Assembly: GCA_038849555.1 (NCBI GenBank)
Contig: JAWCMT010000051.1
Coordinates: forward strand, 1 to 8,424
Direction: 5' to 3'
DNA length: 8,424 nucleotides
From: JAOAIV01 sp038849555
Lineage (GTDB): Archaea; Thermoproteota; Bathyarchaeia; Bathyarchaeales; Bathycorpusculaceae
Below the pieces are notes generated by a model that was not told the origin of the DNA, searched no databases, and saw only the letters and a list, made by a program, of their open reading frames with translations. A program made the position numbers and the translations under genes. Shown in pieces: positions 1 to 6,147 of the stretch. Within the stretch, counting starts at the first letter, position 1. Each line of letters starts with the position of its first letter.

Positions 1-163
1 GATAATCTGCAGCCTTGTGGTTCGCGTCTAAAAGCCAAAGTTCCGTGAAAAACTCTGTCTGTGGATAAACAAGCACCCTGTCGAGGGCTGGAGAAGCGAT
101 AAGCAAGGCTAAAACGCCGACGACCACCCAGTAAAGTGCGCCGTATTCGCTAATTCTAAATTT
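1..163 (-). CDS. DUF1616-like membrane protein, N-terminal fragment (runs off left edge)
   Basis: An open frame on the minus strand runs from about 175 to the window edge. It reads as a short polar start (RISEYGALYW), one hydrophobic segment (VVVGVLALLIASPAL), then an extracellular-looking stretch with VYPQTEFFTELWLLD and NHKAADY. A single helix followed by a TEFFTELWLL-type motif is what I remember from archaeal DUF1616 membrane proteins, so I name it on that resemblance only; the diagnostic remainder is outside the window. The start is unresolved: no ATG lies in frame, the first in-frame GTG (125-127) falls inside the hydrophobic helix, and a TTG at 165-167 behind GAGAGGTG is one base out of frame with what follows. 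It overlaps the 3' end of hemL, which suggests co-transcription. Confidence 0.5.
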
Positions 164-1432
164 ACAACACCTCTCTCAAGTGCGCTGGAAATGTGATCAA
201 CGGTTTTTTCCAAGTCTACGCTTGAATGCGCCGCCGAGACAAAGCACATTTCAAACTGTGAGGGCGGAAAAAACACGCCCTTCCGTAGTAGTGCGCTGTG
301 AAAGCGCATATATCTTGCAGCATCAGCCGTTTTTACGCTTGCATAATCATAAACAGGCTTCTCAGTAAAGAATAGCTGGAACATGGAAGCTACATGACTA
401 ACCTGAAGACGCATCCACAACAGTCTCCTTCAACGGCTCCACAATTGCCTGGCACTTAGCCGATAACTCCGCATAAAAGTCCCTTCCACGATGACGCAAA
501 AACTTCAATGTAGCTAAGGCCGCTGAGACACTTATTGGATTTCCGCTGTAGGTCCCCGCCTGATACACCTTGCCCTCAGGCGCAATCATCCGCATAATCT
601 CCTCTCGCCCCACAAAAGCGGCTAACGGAAAACCGCCGCCTAGCACTTTCCCAAGCGTCGTCACGTCAGGCGTTACACCGTAATATTCCTGTGCGCCGCC
701 AAGCGCCATCCTAAAACCCGTGATGACCTCATCAAAAATCAAAACTACATCGTAAGCTTCTGTCACTTCTCGGAGCGTTTCCAGAAAGCCTTCCCGCGGC
801 AGAACCAAGCCAATATTGCCGATTACAGGCTCCACAATAACAGCCGCTAAATCCGCCTTATTCTCTTTTACTGCCGCCTCGAACGCCGCGGCATCATTAA
901 ATGGCACCACAACCGTGTTCCTCCCAACCTCTTCGGGAACACCAAGCGAGTTGGGCACGCCGAAAGTTGTGGCGCCTGAACCAGCCTTCACCAGCACGCT
1001 GTCATGCGCGCCGTGATAGCAACCTTCAAACTTCAAAATCTTACGCTTACCCGTGTAGCCCCGCGCCGCCCTTAACGCGCTCATCGTGGCTTCTCCGCCA
1101 GTGGTCACCAAACGAACCATCTCAGCCGAAGGCACCACTTCGCAGATAAGCTCCGCCAACTCCACCTCCTGCTCCGAGGGAGTACCATACAACGAGCCAT
1201 TCTCCAACTGCGCCCTAACCGCTTCAACAACGCTCGGATGCGCATGTCCCAAAAGTAGCGCGCCATACGCCATACAATAATCTATGTACTCGTTACCATC
1301 CACATCAAGCAAGCGCGAACCATAAGCTCGCTTAGTGAAAAAGGGATAAGGCTGAAACGCCCTAACAGGGCTGTTAACGCCGCCAGGCATCAGCCGCTTA
1401 GCCTTCTCAAACAATTCCTCAGAGCGCGTCAA
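109..1432 (-). CDS. hemL: glutamate-1-semialdehyde 2,1-aminomutase, interrupted by a frameshift
   Basis: This PLP enzyme converts glutamate-1-semialdehyde to 5-aminolevulinate, the committed precursor of heme, siroheme, cobalamin and F430, by the C5 pathway. Frame one (1432 to 398, 344 codons) holds the N-terminal PGGVNSPVRAF motif, TGGEATMSALRAAR (111-124), KFEGCYHGAHDS (134-145), FDEVITGFR (233-241, Asp234 for the pyridine nitrogen), the Schiff-base Lys262 in LGKVLGGG, and GTYSGNP. It stops early after VVDASSG. The missing C-terminus continues in the next frame (about 431 to 109) with QVSHVASMFQLFF, KPVYDYASVKTADA and GVFFPPSQFE, all typical of the family. Removing one base near 405-412 restores a protein of about 438 residues, close to the usual 425-430. 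The start is TTG with GGGGAAG just upstream. The last 15 or so residues (NLELANTAHFTGW...) do not look like a HemL tail and overlap the next gene. A frameshifted pseudogene and a sequencing error are both possible. Confidence 0.93.
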
Positions 1433-1462
1433 ACTTCCCCAAAACTCCCTATGTGTTATTCG

Positions 1463-1951
1463 TTATGCTTTATTGGTTTGTGCTTCAGCTGCGCGCTCTC
1501 TTCGACGCAAGAGAACCCAAATGGCGCTACCAACGCCTAAAACAGCAAAAGCACCAGCGGTTGAGCCTACAATGTTGATTATAAAGTCTTGGCTCCGCTG
1601 TTCTGCAGCGGTTTCTTTCAAAGCATTGGCCTCAGCGCCAAAATTGCTTAAGAGACGCTGACTCTGCACTGCAAGATCCTGCGCCGCATCGAAGTTACTA
1701 ATCGAGTATTCATATTCTGCGCGTGAAATAAGCTCGCCTACATCGTTAAGAATTGCAGTTAACGCAGTTATGTTGGCTCCTTCGCTCTCCGCCGCTTTAG
1801 CCGCGCTGTAGCAAGTAGCAATCTGCTCTTTAGCGGAAGCAATGGCCGCTGCAGCAGCAGCTTGATCTGCACGAGCCATAGGGAAAAAAGCGCTTGCCGC
1901 AAGAAGCAGTATGCCTAAAGTAACAATTTTTTTACGCGCATTAATTGCCAA
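1463..1951 (-). CDS. secreted, C-terminally membrane-anchored helical protein of unknown function
   Basis: I do not recognise a named family. The 162 residues begin with a signal-peptide-like segment: basic MAINARKK, a hydrophobic core (residues 9-24), then a small-residue region ending near ARADQ. The middle (about 30-120) is Ala-rich and strongly helical, with NFDAAQDLAVQSQ resembling the helical repeats seen in archaeal surface proteins. Residues 122-147 form one transmembrane helix, followed by a basic RRRER stop-transfer patch and a short cytoplasmic tail. The predicted layout is therefore an extracytoplasmic helical domain anchored at its C-terminus. There is one Cys (47) in the exposed part. 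The start is TTG behind GGGTAGAGAG; no in-frame ATG would keep the signal peptide. It lies 30 nt before hemL and 34 nt after the regulator gene, so it may share a transcript with both. Its role is unknown. Confidence 0.8.
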   Translation of the reverse strand: MAINARKKIVTLGILLLAASAFFPMARADQAAAAAAIASAKEQIATCYSAAKAAESEGANITALTAILNDVGELISRAEYEYSISNFDAAQDLAVQSQRLLSNFGAEANALKETAAEQRSQDFIINIVGSTAGAFAVLGVGSAIWVLLRRRERAAEAQTNKA

Positions 1952-1985
1952 TACTCTCTACCCGCAAAGATTAAGTCATAAAAGG

Positions 1986-2300
1986 CTATTTCCTTGAACA
2001 TAATGCTTCTAGAACTTTTCTTTTGTCTTGAATTTCATTCATTCGCTTCTCTAGGTACATGTAATCGCGTGAATACTCCTTGTAAGCCTCTAAAAACGCT
2101 TTACCCTTATCAGTAAGCACGTAGCAGTGATCTTGAAAATTAAACTCAATAAGCAATACCTCACTAACCTCATTCAAATACTTCTGCAGAACTTGATAAC
2201 TCAAGTTTGCTTGATACATAATTTGCGTCTTTTTAGCGTTCTGGCTGACCGCACGCAGAATATCGGCAATAATGCCCAGCCGATCTCTATAACTACCCAA
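1986..2300 (-). CDS. winged-helix transcriptional regulator, archaeal HTH_45-like
   Basis: A small cytoplasmic DNA-binding protein of about 104 residues. The core RDRLGIIADILRAV, then QIMYQANLSYQVLQKYLNEV (helix-turn-helix), then CYVLTDKGKAFLE (wing), is the pattern of archaeal winged-helix proteins of the HTH_45/Sso10a-like type. It is followed by a charged helix (YSRDYMYLEKRMNEIQ) that may form a dimerising coiled coil. The open frame extends to a TTG at 2321, but I prefer the TTG at 2300. That start begins just before the conserved RDRLGI segment, and an AT-rich box at 2325-2333 sits about 29 nt upstream, as expected for a leaderless archaeal mRNA. The target is unknown. The anchored protein and hemL follow on the same strand with gaps of about 30 nt and are natural candidates. 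Repressor versus activator cannot be told from sequence. Confidence 0.8.
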   Translation of the reverse strand: MGSYRDRLGIIADILRAVSQNAKKTQIMYQANLSYQVLQKYLNEVSEVLLIEFNFQDHCYVLTDKGKAFLEAYKEYSRDYMYLEKRMNEIQDKRKVLEALCSRK

Positions 2301-2324
2301 AGGAAAACACCGAAAAACCAAGCC

Positions 2325-2333
2325 AAAAAATAA
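2325..2333 (-). promoter_or_regulatory. putative TATA box of the winged-helix regulator
   Basis: On the minus strand this reads TTATTTTTT inside GGCTTATTTTTTGGC. Its centre is about 29 nt upstream of the TTG at 2300, the spacing expected for a leaderless archaeal transcript. No Shine-Dalgarno sequence precedes that TTG, which fits. Confidence 0.4.
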
Positions 2334-2361
2334 GCCAAAAACAATAGAAAAACGGGAAAGC

Positions 2362-2754
2362 CTACAGGTGCAGCCAGCCTCTGCCGCCTTTCTTAAGCTG
2401 CTGCTTCTGCTTTTGCTCTTCGCAGTAAAGCTGCGCGTGCTTTTTTCGGCGTGTTTGCTGGCAGGTGATGTTTGTCTTTATAAATTTGGTCCATCCTCCA
2501 ATTTGAGGCGGAGGCGGAACATAGCGGTCAGCATTGGCGATTTGGTGCTGCTCCAAAATTTCTCGGAAACTCAAGGCCTTGTAATCTTTTGTGGCGTGGA
2601 TTATCAGGCCCCTTTCAACAAATAGATTGCAGTAATCGGTTGTGGCTATGCCCTCAGCGCGTACCTTATCGTCTAACCGTTCACTCCACAGCCGCTTCCA
2701 CTCAATCTTGAGGATTTCGACCAGTTCTTTGTCATTAAGACTCAACGGTATCAA
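2362..2754 (-). CDS. hypothetical basic protein, 130 aa
   Basis: I do not recognise this protein. The N-terminal half (KELVEILKIEWKRLWSERL, then an acidic and basic mix, FVERGLIIHATKDYKALSF) looks like a genuine soluble fold rich in charged helices. A proline run (VPPPPQIGGW) separates it from a basic, Gln/Lys-rich tail (TRRKKHAQL..., KQKQQLKKGGRGW) that could bind nucleic acid. The TTG start has a good Shine-Dalgarno match, GGGAGGG, 2-3 nt upstream, which is close spacing. A second open frame starts with ATG at 2833, exactly where a strong TATA box would place a leaderless start. It reads 32 codons (MKERGSSAVRR...FDTVES) and stops just inside this gene; removing one base would fuse the two into a protein of about 157 residues. 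So the true N-terminus is uncertain. The antisense leucine-rich frame looks like a shadow of the KQKQQ codons. Confidence 0.5.
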   Translation of the reverse strand: MIPLSLNDKELVEILKIEWKRLWSERLDDKVRAEGIATTDYCNLFVERGLIIHATKDYKALSFREILEQHQIANADRYVPPPPQIGGWTKFIKTNITCQQTRRKKHAQLYCEEQKQKQQLKKGGRGWLHL

Positions 2755-2850
2755 ATCCCTCCCTGACAGGAGCGGATAAGAACAAAGGCGTTGTCAGCAC
2801 TCTTCTTACCGCGCTGCTCCCCCTTTCCTTCATTCTCCTTTCGAATCCCG

Positions 2851-2860
2851 TTATATAAAC
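2851..2860 (-). promoter_or_regulatory. strong archaeal TATA box upstream of the small basic protein
   Basis: The minus strand reads GTTTATATAA, a near-consensus archaeal box A. Its centre is about 22-25 nt upstream of an ATG at 2833 and about 100 nt upstream of the TTG at 2754. It implies transcription toward the left starting near 2830. Confidence 0.55.
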
Positions 2861-2888
2861 AATGCAGAATGAAACATCTATACAATTT

Positions 2889-2941
2889 ATCTAGAACATT
2901 CATATATTTTTCTATCATAAGCGTTTGAATCATCTAGAACA
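2889..2941. repeat. 10-bp direct repeat pair between divergent genes
   Basis: The ten bases ATCTAGAACA occur at 2889-2898 and again at 2932-2941, 43 bp apart, in an AT-rich stretch. They lie between the leftward TATA box at 2851-2860 and the rightward CBS gene. The core TCTAGA is itself palindromic, so each copy could be a half-operator. No function can be assigned from sequence alone. Confidence 0.35.
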
Positions 2942-2993
2942 CCCAAACAAGTTTTAATGAAAAACCCGCGTAAAGCATCAGCGCCTTAGAATG

Positions 2994-3002
2994 TTTAAAT
3001 TA
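2994..3002 (+). promoter_or_regulatory. putative TATA box of the CBS-HPF gene
   Basis: TTTAAATTA lies about 39 nt upstream of the ATG at 3037. With the usual archaeal spacing transcription would begin near 3024, leaving a short leader that carries the ribosome binding site AGAGGAAGG at 3023-3031. Confidence 0.45.
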
Positions 3003-3036
3003 CACCTCGCCAATAACCAAGAAGAGGAAGGAAACA

Positions 3037-4209
3037 ATGAACCCGATTTCTGTGAAAGAAGTTTGCTCAAAAGGATTCGCAACAGTCTACGAAAACGACC
3101 CGCTTTCCAGATGTCTTGAACTGTTCAAAAAAGAGATGCCGCCAGTCCTCGCAGTCATAGACGACAAAGACAGATACGTGGGTGTAATCACGCGAAGATG
3201 GATTATAAGGTCAAGGATGGATCCCGCGACGGCGAAGGTGAAAACTCTAATGCGAACTGCACCAAAAGTTTCGCCGGAATTTTCCATAAGTAAAGCGGCT
3301 AAGCTAATGATAGAAAGCGGCATCAGGCAGCTACCAGTCTTCGAGAAAAATAAGCTAGTGGGGTTTGTAACCGACGAAAACATCATCCATGGCGCCGTAA
3401 CTCAGGAATGGGGCAACACAACAATAGATAAAATAATGACAAAGGCGCCGTACACGATTGAGTCGCATCGCTCCGTAGGCGCAGTGCTCAGCCTAATGAG
3501 GGAACAGGGAATTTCGCATGTGCCAGTAATTGACGGCGGAAAACTTGCGGGAATCATAAGCACCCACGACATTATAGAGCATATTTTCCAGCCTCAGCGT
3601 CGCCAGACACTCGGCGAGATTGTAGGCGAGAAAGTTCCATTAATAAGCGTCCCAGCTAAGGGCATAATGCGCAAGCCAGTTATCACCGTCTCGCCTTCGA
3701 CAACGCTAAGGGAAGCAGAGAAGAAAATGCATGACTTCAACATTTCATGCTTGGTAGTAACGGAAAAAGAAAAAATAGCGGGAATAGTAACAAAACTGGA
3801 CTTTCTTGAGCCAATATCTCAGATAGAAGCGCTTGAAAAGAAGCTTACGATTCAGTTCGGAGTAAAAGGCATAGCCATAAACCCAGACCAGCAAGGCTTC
3901 ATAATGGCGGAGTTCGACTCCTTCGCACGTAAATATCAAGATGCCCTTGAATCGGGAACACTATTTGTCTACATGAAAACCCATGGCGCAAGCCACAAAG
4001 GGATACCGCTTATCCACTGCCGCATGCACTTGAAAACCGTGAAAGGCGCCTTCGTAAGCTCCAGCGAAGGCTACGGTGTAGAATCAACATTCCGCGTAGC
4101 GCTAGACCGGCTTGACAGAAGACTCCTAAGAAGCAAAGAATTAGCCACTAACCCCAAATACGTCAGTGCTTACCTTCAGAAAATGGGCATCCCAGAAGAA
4201 GAGCTTTAA
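3037..4209 (+). CDS. four-CBS protein fused to an HPF/RaiA-like ribosome hibernation domain
   Basis: This is a cytoplasmic protein of 390 residues. Four CBS modules occupy about 5-58, 66-119, 127-183 and 206-259; each shows the pattern of an alpha helix, then LPVF/VPVI-type and GIIS/GFVT-type strands (RQLPVFEKNKLVGFVT, SHVPVIDGGKLAGIIS). Paired CBS modules usually bind adenosyl ligands such as AMP, ATP or SAM. Residues 265-368 are not CBS. Their order LTIQFGVKGIAI (strand), helix with FARKYQDAL, FVYMKTHG, IHCRMHLKTVKG and AFVSSSEGYG (strands), then helix FRVALDRLDRRLLRSKE matches the beta-alpha-beta-beta-beta-alpha fold of HPF/RaiA proteins, whose last helix usually reads ALDKLERQL-like. The inferred role is nucleotide-gated binding to the 30S subunit in low energy. 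No zinc ribbon or membrane segment is present. The ATG has a clear Shine-Dalgarno 5 nt upstream. The gene is monocistronic and convergent with pyrK. CBS assignment is firm; the HPF assignment is by eye. Confidence 0.9.
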   Translation: MNPISVKEVCSKGFATVYENDPLSRCLELFKKEMPPVLAVIDDKDRYVGVITRRWIIRSRMDPATAKVKTLMRTAPKVSPEFSISKAAKLMIESGIRQLPVFEKNKLVGFVTDENIIHGAVTQEWGNTTIDKIMTKAPYTIESHRSVGAVLSLMREQGISHVPVIDGGKLAGIISTHDIIEHIFQPQRRQTLGEIVGEKVPLISVPAKGIMRKPVITVSPSTTLREAEKKMHDFNISCLVVTEKEKIAGIVTKLDFLEPISQIEALEKKLTIQFGVKGIAINPDQQGFIMAEFDSFARKYQDALESGTLFVYMKTHGASHKGIPLIHCRMHLKTVKGAFVSSSEGYGVESTFRVALDRLDRRLLRSKELATNPKYVSAYLQKMGIPEEEL

Positions 4210-4227
4210 GCAGAAACACCCTTTCCA

Positions 4228-4232
4228 TTTTT
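4228..4232 (+). terminator. T-tract terminator after the CBS-HPF gene
   Basis: TTTTT follows the TAA stop by 18 nt and precedes an AT-rich stretch. Archaeal RNA polymerase can stop at such runs without a hairpin. The tract is short, so support is modest. Confidence 0.35.
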
Positions 4233-4241
4233 AAATTAACC

Positions 4242-4248
4242 AAAAAAA
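4242..4248 (-). terminator. T-tract terminator after pyrK
   Basis: Seven consecutive A on the plus strand give TTTTTTT on the minus strand, 46 nt past the pyrK stop. This fits an intrinsic archaeal terminator for the pyrDK transcript and insulates it from the convergent CBS gene. Confidence 0.45.
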
Positions 4249-4294
4249 TGAAACAGCAAGCAAGCTCAAATGCTCTTCTCAAGAGACTGTAGGC

Positions 4295-5113
4295 TTAGAA
4301 GTTGATTCTTTTGCCGTCAAAATCCAGTTTTGAAACGCCAAGCTCATCTTTAACCTCGCACAGCTGCACGTCAGTGAAAACTGGCCCGTCCTTGCAAACG
4401 CGGTACTTGCCTATTACGCAGCTCCCGCATAAGCCTATGCCGCAACGCATCAGCCGCTCAAGGCTGGCTTCCATTGGAATTCTATGCTTTTCTGCTATGA
4501 GGAAAACTTGGCATATCATAGGCTCTGGCCCGCAAGCATAAATCATGTCAAACTTTTCCCTCTGGAGCAATGTTTCCAGGGGTTCGGTTGCTAAGCACTT
4601 GAGGCCGTAGCTGCCGTCTTCCGTTGTCGCTATCGTGCTTTGCGCGGTGCATAACGCTGTGAGCTGGGTTAGGAATAGTAGCTCGCTTTTTGTTTTTGCA
4701 CCCATGACAAAGGCTAAGCGTTTAGATTTTCCAGCTAATTTCTTGGTTAAGAACAGCAACGGTGCAATGCCTGTTCCGCCGCCAACCATCAAAACGCGAT
4801 CATAGTTCTCTGTGAAGAAGCTGCCGAAAGGCCCACGCACGCCCACTTTATCGCCAACTTTCATGCCATGCATGGCCCTTGTTGCTTCGCCAACTGCCTT
4901 GACAGCAACAGAGACTTGGCCTTCTTCAACGTTCAGTATGCTCAGCGGAATCTCGTCTACGCCTGGTATCCACAGCATTATGAACTGGCCTGGCCGGGCT
5001 TTTGCACACAATTTATCCTCGAAGATGAAAGTTTTAACGGTGGGACTTTCAACGCGCACGCTGGAAATGCACGTGACGCGTAGAGTGTTAGCTGCGGTGA
5101 GCGAGACCGACAA
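4295..5113 (-). CDS. pyrK: dihydroorotate dehydrogenase B, electron-transfer subunit
   Basis: This iron-sulfur flavoprotein passes electrons from PyrD-bound FMN to NAD+, completing the class 1B dihydroorotate dehydrogenase of pyrimidine synthesis. Residues 10-100 form the FAD-binding barrel (RPGQFIMLWIPG, IPLSIL). GGGTGIAPLL (111-120) and YACGPEPM (192-199) belong to the NAD-binding domain. Near the C-terminus Cys224, Cys229, Cys232 and Cys240 (C-x4-C-x2-C-x7-C, ending VCKDGPVF) ligate the [2Fe-2S] cluster; the last gap is shorter than in lactococcal PyrK and looks like the compact archaeal form. Length, 272 residues, is normal. The start is TTG, 3 nt after AAGGA; the first in-frame ATG would remove part of the barrel. 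It overlaps the end of pyrD by 26 nt in another frame, so the two are translated from one mRNA and probably coupled. Confidence 0.95.
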   Translation of the reverse strand: MSVSLTAANTLRVTCISSVRVESPTVKTFIFEDKLCAKARPGQFIMLWIPGVDEIPLSILNVEEGQVSVAVKAVGEATRAMHGMKVGDKVGVRGPFGSFFTENYDRVLMVGGGTGIAPLLFLTKKLAGKSKRLAFVMGAKTKSELLFLTQLTALCTAQSTIATTEDGSYGLKCLATEPLETLLQREKFDMIYACGPEPMICQVFLIAEKHRIPMEASLERLMRCGIGLCGSCVIGKYRVCKDGPVFTDVQLCEVKDELGVSKLDFDGKRINF

Positions 5114-6008
5114 GTTCCTTCACACTCCCAAGTTTCTTCTTTCTTAAATAGGCGCTTACGCCTCGGTTAATGGCCCTAAACACGGCTGGGCTTTTTAGCG
5201 CAACAGCGGTGCCTACTTGAACGGCAGATGCGCCTGCAAGCAGGAATTCAACAGCGTCTCGCCAGTCAGTTACTCCCCCACAACCGATTATAGGAATTTT
5301 TACTCTCTCGTAAAGGTCGTAAACGCATCGTAATGCAACAGGCTTTACTACTGGACCTGAAAGCCCACCACGCTTATTGCTTAGAATCGGCTGGGCAGTT
5401 TCAATGTCTATGGCCATGGCGCGAATAGTATTGATAGCTGTCAAGGCGTCTGCGCCTGCATCTGCTGCAGCTTTAGCCAATTCTGTAATGTCAGTTACGT
5501 TTGGCGAAAGTTTTACAATAACTGGCTTGCCCACGGCAGCCTTGACTTTTCTGACAACATCGGCGAGGACTTTTGGGTTTTGTCCAATTTCTGAGCCTGT
5601 TTCTTTAACATGCGGACAGGAAACATTAAGCTCCACCGCATCCGCGCCAGCCTCAGCGGCTTTCCGAGCTGTTTCCGCATACTCCCCAGCCGAGAAACCA
5701 TAGACGCTTACGATAAGCGGCACGGTTAAAAGGGCCTTTGCATGACGAATTTCGCTTGTATACGCGCCTATTCCGGGATTTGGAAGTCCCATGGCATTTA
5801 TAAGCCCACATTTTGTTTGGACAACAGTTGGGTTTGGGTATCCAGCACGCGGCTTCAGCCCAATAGATTTTGTGACGACGGCGCCCGCGCCATTTTCCTC
5901 AATGCTTTGCAGCGAGGCAGGAGTATACCCGAGAATACCTGACGCCAGCAGGGTAGGGTTTTTCAGCGACATGCCAGCGAGACTTATTGTCAGCGAGTTG
6001 TGAAGCAA
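5088..6008 (-). CDS. pyrD: dihydroorotate dehydrogenase B, catalytic subunit
   Basis: This is the FMN-dependent TIM-barrel enzyme oxidising dihydroorotate to orotate in the cytoplasm, the fourth step of UMP synthesis. Class 1B features are visible: KNPTLLASGILG (16-27), TKSIG with Lys47, the NAMGLPNPG segment (71-79), the catalytic Cys131 in NVSCPHV, Lys166 in VKLSPN, AINTIRAM (191-198), GGLSGP (214-219) and IGCGGV, which binds the FMN phosphate. The Cys base, in place of the Ser of membrane class 2 enzymes, and the adjacent pyrK both fix the NAD-linked type. The 306 residues match the family. The start is TTG, with GAGGAG about 7 nt upstream; the internal ATG at codon 13 would cut off the first conserved strand. 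The gene is divergent from grpE and transcribed with pyrK. Confidence 0.96.
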   Translation of the reverse strand: MLHNSLTISLAGMSLKNPTLLASGILGYTPASLQSIEENGAGAVVTKSIGLKPRAGYPNPTVVQTKCGLINAMGLPNPGIGAYTSEIRHAKALLTVPLIVSVYGFSAGEYAETARKAAEAGADAVELNVSCPHVKETGSEIGQNPKVLADVVRKVKAAVGKPVIVKLSPNVTDITELAKAAADAGADALTAINTIRAMAIDIETAQPILSNKRGGLSGPVVKPVALRCVYDLYERVKIPIIGCGGVTDWRDAVEFLLAGASAVQVGTAVALKSPAVFRAINRGVSAYLRKKKLGSVKELVGLAHRS

Positions 6009-6035
6009 TTACTTTCTCCTCTTTGCTTGGATAGG

Positions 6036-6054
6036 CTTATATTCGGTTTTAAAA
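6036..6054 (-). promoter_or_regulatory. promoter region of pyrDK
   Basis: Two AT-rich boxes lie on the minus strand: TTTTAAAA (6047-6054) and CGAATATAAG (6036-6045). The first would place the start of transcription near 6024, leaving a leader with the GAGGAG site; the second would start inside that site. The first is therefore the better fit, though either could act. Confidence 0.4.
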
Positions 6055-6058
6055 GATA

Positions 6059-6086
6059 AAGTTTCGTTTAAAACGTAGCGAAACTT
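6059..6086. promoter_or_regulatory. candidate operator: inverted repeat at the grpE promoter
   Basis: AAGTTTCG (6059-6066) and CGAAACTT (6079-6086) are perfect 8-bp inverted arms separated by 12 bp. A second palindrome, CGTTTAAAACG (6065-6075), is nested inside. The right arm overlaps the grpE TATA box and the left arm lies just upstream of the pyrD box. This placement suits a dimeric regulator controlling the chaperone operon and perhaps pyrDK. I do not recognise it as the Phr or HSR1 site known from other archaea. Confidence 0.5.
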
Positions 6087-6095
6087 ATATTTTTG
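6084..6095 (+). promoter_or_regulatory. TATA box of grpE-dnaK
   Basis: CTTATATTTTTG fits the archaeal box A. Transcription would start near 6115, giving a leader of about 30 nt with the ribosome binding site GGGAG at 6134-6138. Confidence 0.5.
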
Positions 6096-6147
6096 TTTGC
6101 AGTAAGCTAAGTTTTTCTAGGAAACGCAACAACGGGAGCGTGCTTTG

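Noticed and set aside
2368..2625. A plus-strand 85-codon frame with a long leucine run that looks like a membrane helix.
   Set aside because: The leucines mirror the Gln/Lys codons of the opposite-strand gene; no ribosome binding site or promoter was seen.
2838..2852. TTCGAATCCCG resembling a tRNA T-loop on the plus strand.
   Set aside because: The 5' side lacks the pairing G-rich stem and no acceptor, D or anticodon arms can be formed around it.
2751..2933. A 60-codon minus-strand frame (MIQTLMIEKYMNVL...) whose stop overlaps the next TTG by 4 nt.
   Set aside because: The overlap looks like coupling, but the frame spans the strong TATA box at 2851-2860 and one of the direct repeats, has unremarkable composition and no recognisable motif; more likely intergenic.
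4273..4285. CTCTT-CTC-AAGAG hairpin between the convergent genes.
   Set aside because: A 5-bp stem with a 3-nt loop and no following T-run is too weak to call a terminator; the nearby T-tracts explain termination better.
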